From NCBI GenBank assembly GCA_013400155.1, contig VXBM01000199.1, positions 993,055 through 1,057,054 on the forward strand: a stretch of 64,000 bases of DNA, written 5' to 3'. Below, one piece after another: positions 63,449 through 64,000 of this stretch (positions are counted from its first letter, which is position 1; every line of letters begins with the position of its first letter). The notes beneath the pieces are model-generated. The model saw only the letters and a list, made by a program, of their open reading frames with translations, searched no databases and was not told the origin of the DNA. The position numbers were made by a program, and so were the translations under genes. The DNA is from Helopsaltes ochotensis. Taxonomy: Eukaryota; Chordata; Aves; Passeriformes; Locustellidae.

Positions 63449-64000
63449 TGTTGTACCCGCCCCTGTTCCCCGCCAGGGCCAGATGGTGAAACTTCTGGCC
63501 CAGGGGAAACCTAACTTACATTTGAGTTACTAAGGATACACCTAAACCTCCGAGCCTGACTTCATTACCATCTGAAGACCCAAGGCAGGACAACAATGCC
63601 CTGACCCAAACGACATCCTAACGACTCGGATAAGGAACATCATCACCCCCCTGATCGCATCAAGGTGGCAGCAACAAAATCCAATGAAAGAGATCCAAGA
63701 ACCTTCCAGTAAATTCATCACGATTACCATCTCTTACGGGAAGAAGCACACAACACGAAAGAAAAGGATGAAATCAGAGAGGAAGCCCCCGATACCGAAC
63801 TATTGAACAGAACTACATTACCTCACTAAGCCTAAGGGAAAATAAACAGTATAAAACCCCGAGCTCCGGGGACAGAAATTCGTGAATGGGGAGAGGGCAG
63901 TTGGCCACAGAGAACGTTTGTTCCCCATTCACCAGGCATCGATCCCGGGCTCAGTACCTTTCTCGTTTGGTGGTGGTTTCTTTATTATTTATTAAATTGT
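63449..64000 (+). mobile_element. ERV LTR, 5' part (truncated by the window end)
   Basis: Starts tgttgtacccgcccctg. It has a composition unlike its surroundings (CpGs, CCGAGC motifs) and a clean TATAAAA box at 63850-63856. Downstream comes an R/U5-like stretch with 'caggcatcgatcccgggctc', and it runs into 'ttattatttattaaattgt' at the edge, probably close to the polyadenylation signal. It resembles a passerine-type ERV LTR I recall. Whether it is a solo LTR or the 5' LTR of a longer provirus cannot be told. An 8-bp inverted repeat (gggccaga, 63476-63483, and tctggccc, 63494-63501) lies near its 5' end. Confidence 0.8.
63850..63856 (+). promoter_or_regulatory. TATA box of the terminal LTR
   Basis: TATAAAA followed by a GC-rich 'ccccgagctccgggg' stretch, the usual layout of an LTR core promoter. 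Transcription would go rightwards out of the window. Confidence 0.7.

Noticed and set aside
1..64000. Bacterial-type features: operons, CRISPR arrays, prophage, riboswitches
   Set aside because: Sequence is a vertebrate nuclear genome with CR1 and ERV LTR repeats. No regular spacer arrays, Shine-Dalgarno/ORF layout or compact coding blocks.

Overview
This is vertebrate, almost certainly avian, nuclear DNA. It is AT-rich with one sharp CpG island. The interspersed repeats are CR1 LINE fragments with the usual bird 3' ends (5'-truncated and degenerate) plus several bird-type ERV LTRs. There are no operons, ribosome binding sites, CRISPR arrays or long intact reading frames. The LTR repertoire resembles what I know from neoavian (passerine-like) genomes; that is recall, not a database result.

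One protein-coding gene can be recognised. On the minus strand, inside the CpG island, positions 19255-19219 encode MGANNGKQYGSE plus the first base of a Gly codon, followed by a GTGAGC splice donor. This matches the N-terminus of the F-box protein FBXL7 as I remember it. The window therefore holds FBXL7 coding exon 1 and its promoter (about 18.95-20.18 kb), part of intron 1 (1-19218, running off the left edge), and the upstream intergenic flank (20.2-64 kb). In mammals the flank between FBXL7 and ANKH is a gene desert, and nothing here contradicts that.

Layout. 1-19.2 kb: FBXL7 intron 1, with three CR1 fragments (about 0.75, 9.1 and 10.5 kb), all antisense to FBXL7. 19-20.2 kb: CpG island, exon 1 and a 62-nt A tract beside an ambiguous base. 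20.2-43 kb: intergenic DNA with LTRs at 23.2, 26.6 and 29.1 kb, an AAAAT microsatellite at 33.1 kb, a minus-strand CR1 at 33.6 kb, an old CR1-like stretch at 36.5 kb and a CR1 stub at 42.6 kb. 43-52.5 kb: a probable minus-strand LTR, weak exon-like reading frames, a large LTR split by a second LTR (48.75-50.5 kb), and at 52 kb a minus-strand copy of the 26.6 kb LTR. 52.5-62.7 kb: repeat-poor sequence. 62.75-63.12 kb: a CR1 3' end. 63.45 kb to the right edge: the start of another LTR with a clear TATA box.

I found no convincing new biological system. The items most worth checking are the upstream AUGs before FBXL7, the poly(A)/N anomaly in its promoter, the nested LTR, and the exon-like minus-strand segments at 43.3-44.3 kb, which I cannot identify.
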